From Proteobacteria bacterium UBA1673 (GTDB lineage Bacteria; Pseudomonadota; Gammaproteobacteria; Comchoanobacterales; Comchoanobacteraceae): DNA of 5,775 bases. Made by a program: the position numbers and the translations under genes. This document shows positions 5,722-5,775 of this stretch, piece after piece. Location of the stretch: NCBI GenBank assembly GCA_002320385.1, contig DCKN01000104.1:1-5775 (forward strand), read 5' to 3'. Under the pieces are notes generated by a model, which was not told the DNA's origin, made no database searches, and worked only from the letters and a program-made list of their open reading frames with translations. The stretch's first letter is position 1. Every line of letters begins with the position of its first letter.

Positions 5722-5775
5722 ATGCCACGTAGCAGATCGCATACGAAAATAATCACCAAAATAGCCTTGGTTCTC
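5722..5775 (+). CDS. Possible start of a secreted or membrane protein gene, cut by the window edge
   Basis: ATG at 5722 opens 18 codons to the end of the window without a stop: MPRSRSHTKIITKIALVL. A basic start followed by a hydrophobic run is what a signal peptide or first membrane helix looks like. The perfect TATAAT at 5686-5691 is suitably placed. Against it, there is no clear Shine-Dalgarno sequence, and minus-strand frames entering from the right edge are also open (one closes with a stop at 5707-5709). Family cannot be told. Confidence 0.33.
   Translation, partial: MPRSRSHTKIITKIALVL

Noticed and set aside
1..5775. CRISPR arrays, tRNA or rRNA genes, insertion sequence ends, transposase or integrase genes.
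   Set aside because: None seen on either strand: no regularly spaced repeats, no tRNA arm signatures and no mobile-element proteins.

Overview
The window carries a four-gene regulator and ABC-importer operon, a long orphan gene, and a small multidrug resistance (SMR) family exporter gene on the opposite strand. It reads as a Gammaproteobacterium: sigma70-type promoter hexamers, a Gram-negative type secreted binding protein with no lipobox, and GC content near the middle of the range. A Legionella/Coxiella-type relative is conceivable, but that is a guess from gene content and I cannot place the organism more closely.

Positions 55-2977 (+) form a compact operon. A TTGACA/TACTAT promoter has its -10 box buried in a near-perfect 22-bp palindrome that resembles TrpR operators. 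It is followed by a TrpR-related (YerC/YecD-type) repressor gene and then a substrate-binding protein, permease and ATPase of the TrpXYZ family. Spacings are 10 nt, a 4-nt overlap and a 7-nt overlap. The simplest reading is an autoregulated aromatic amino acid (probably tryptophan) uptake operon: the repressor senses the amino acid and shuts off both itself and the importer. The ligand is inferred, because the binding-protein family also contains members specific for tyrosine.

Positions 2978-3284 are a 307-nt gap with several possible hairpins, a -10-like TATACT and a 19-codon ORF with a good ribosome binding site, but no clear terminator. At 3285-5069 (+) lies a 594-residue protein I do not recognise: soluble, nearly all helical, with a charged coiled-coil stretch in the middle and an RKNGVAH motif (residues 429-435) reminiscent of HEPN domains. 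Its DNA looks more AT-rich than the transporter operon, which may mean separate ancestry.

Positions 5070-5253 separate this gene from a convergent SugE/Gdx-type SMR transporter (5254-5574, -), probably a guanidinium exporter. The hairpin at 5096-5129 lies between the two stops. The exporter's leader (about 5575-5685) holds a strong imperfect hairpin. At the right edge a perfect TATAAT and an ATG opening a signal-peptide-like sequence suggest a divergent gene that continues outside the window.
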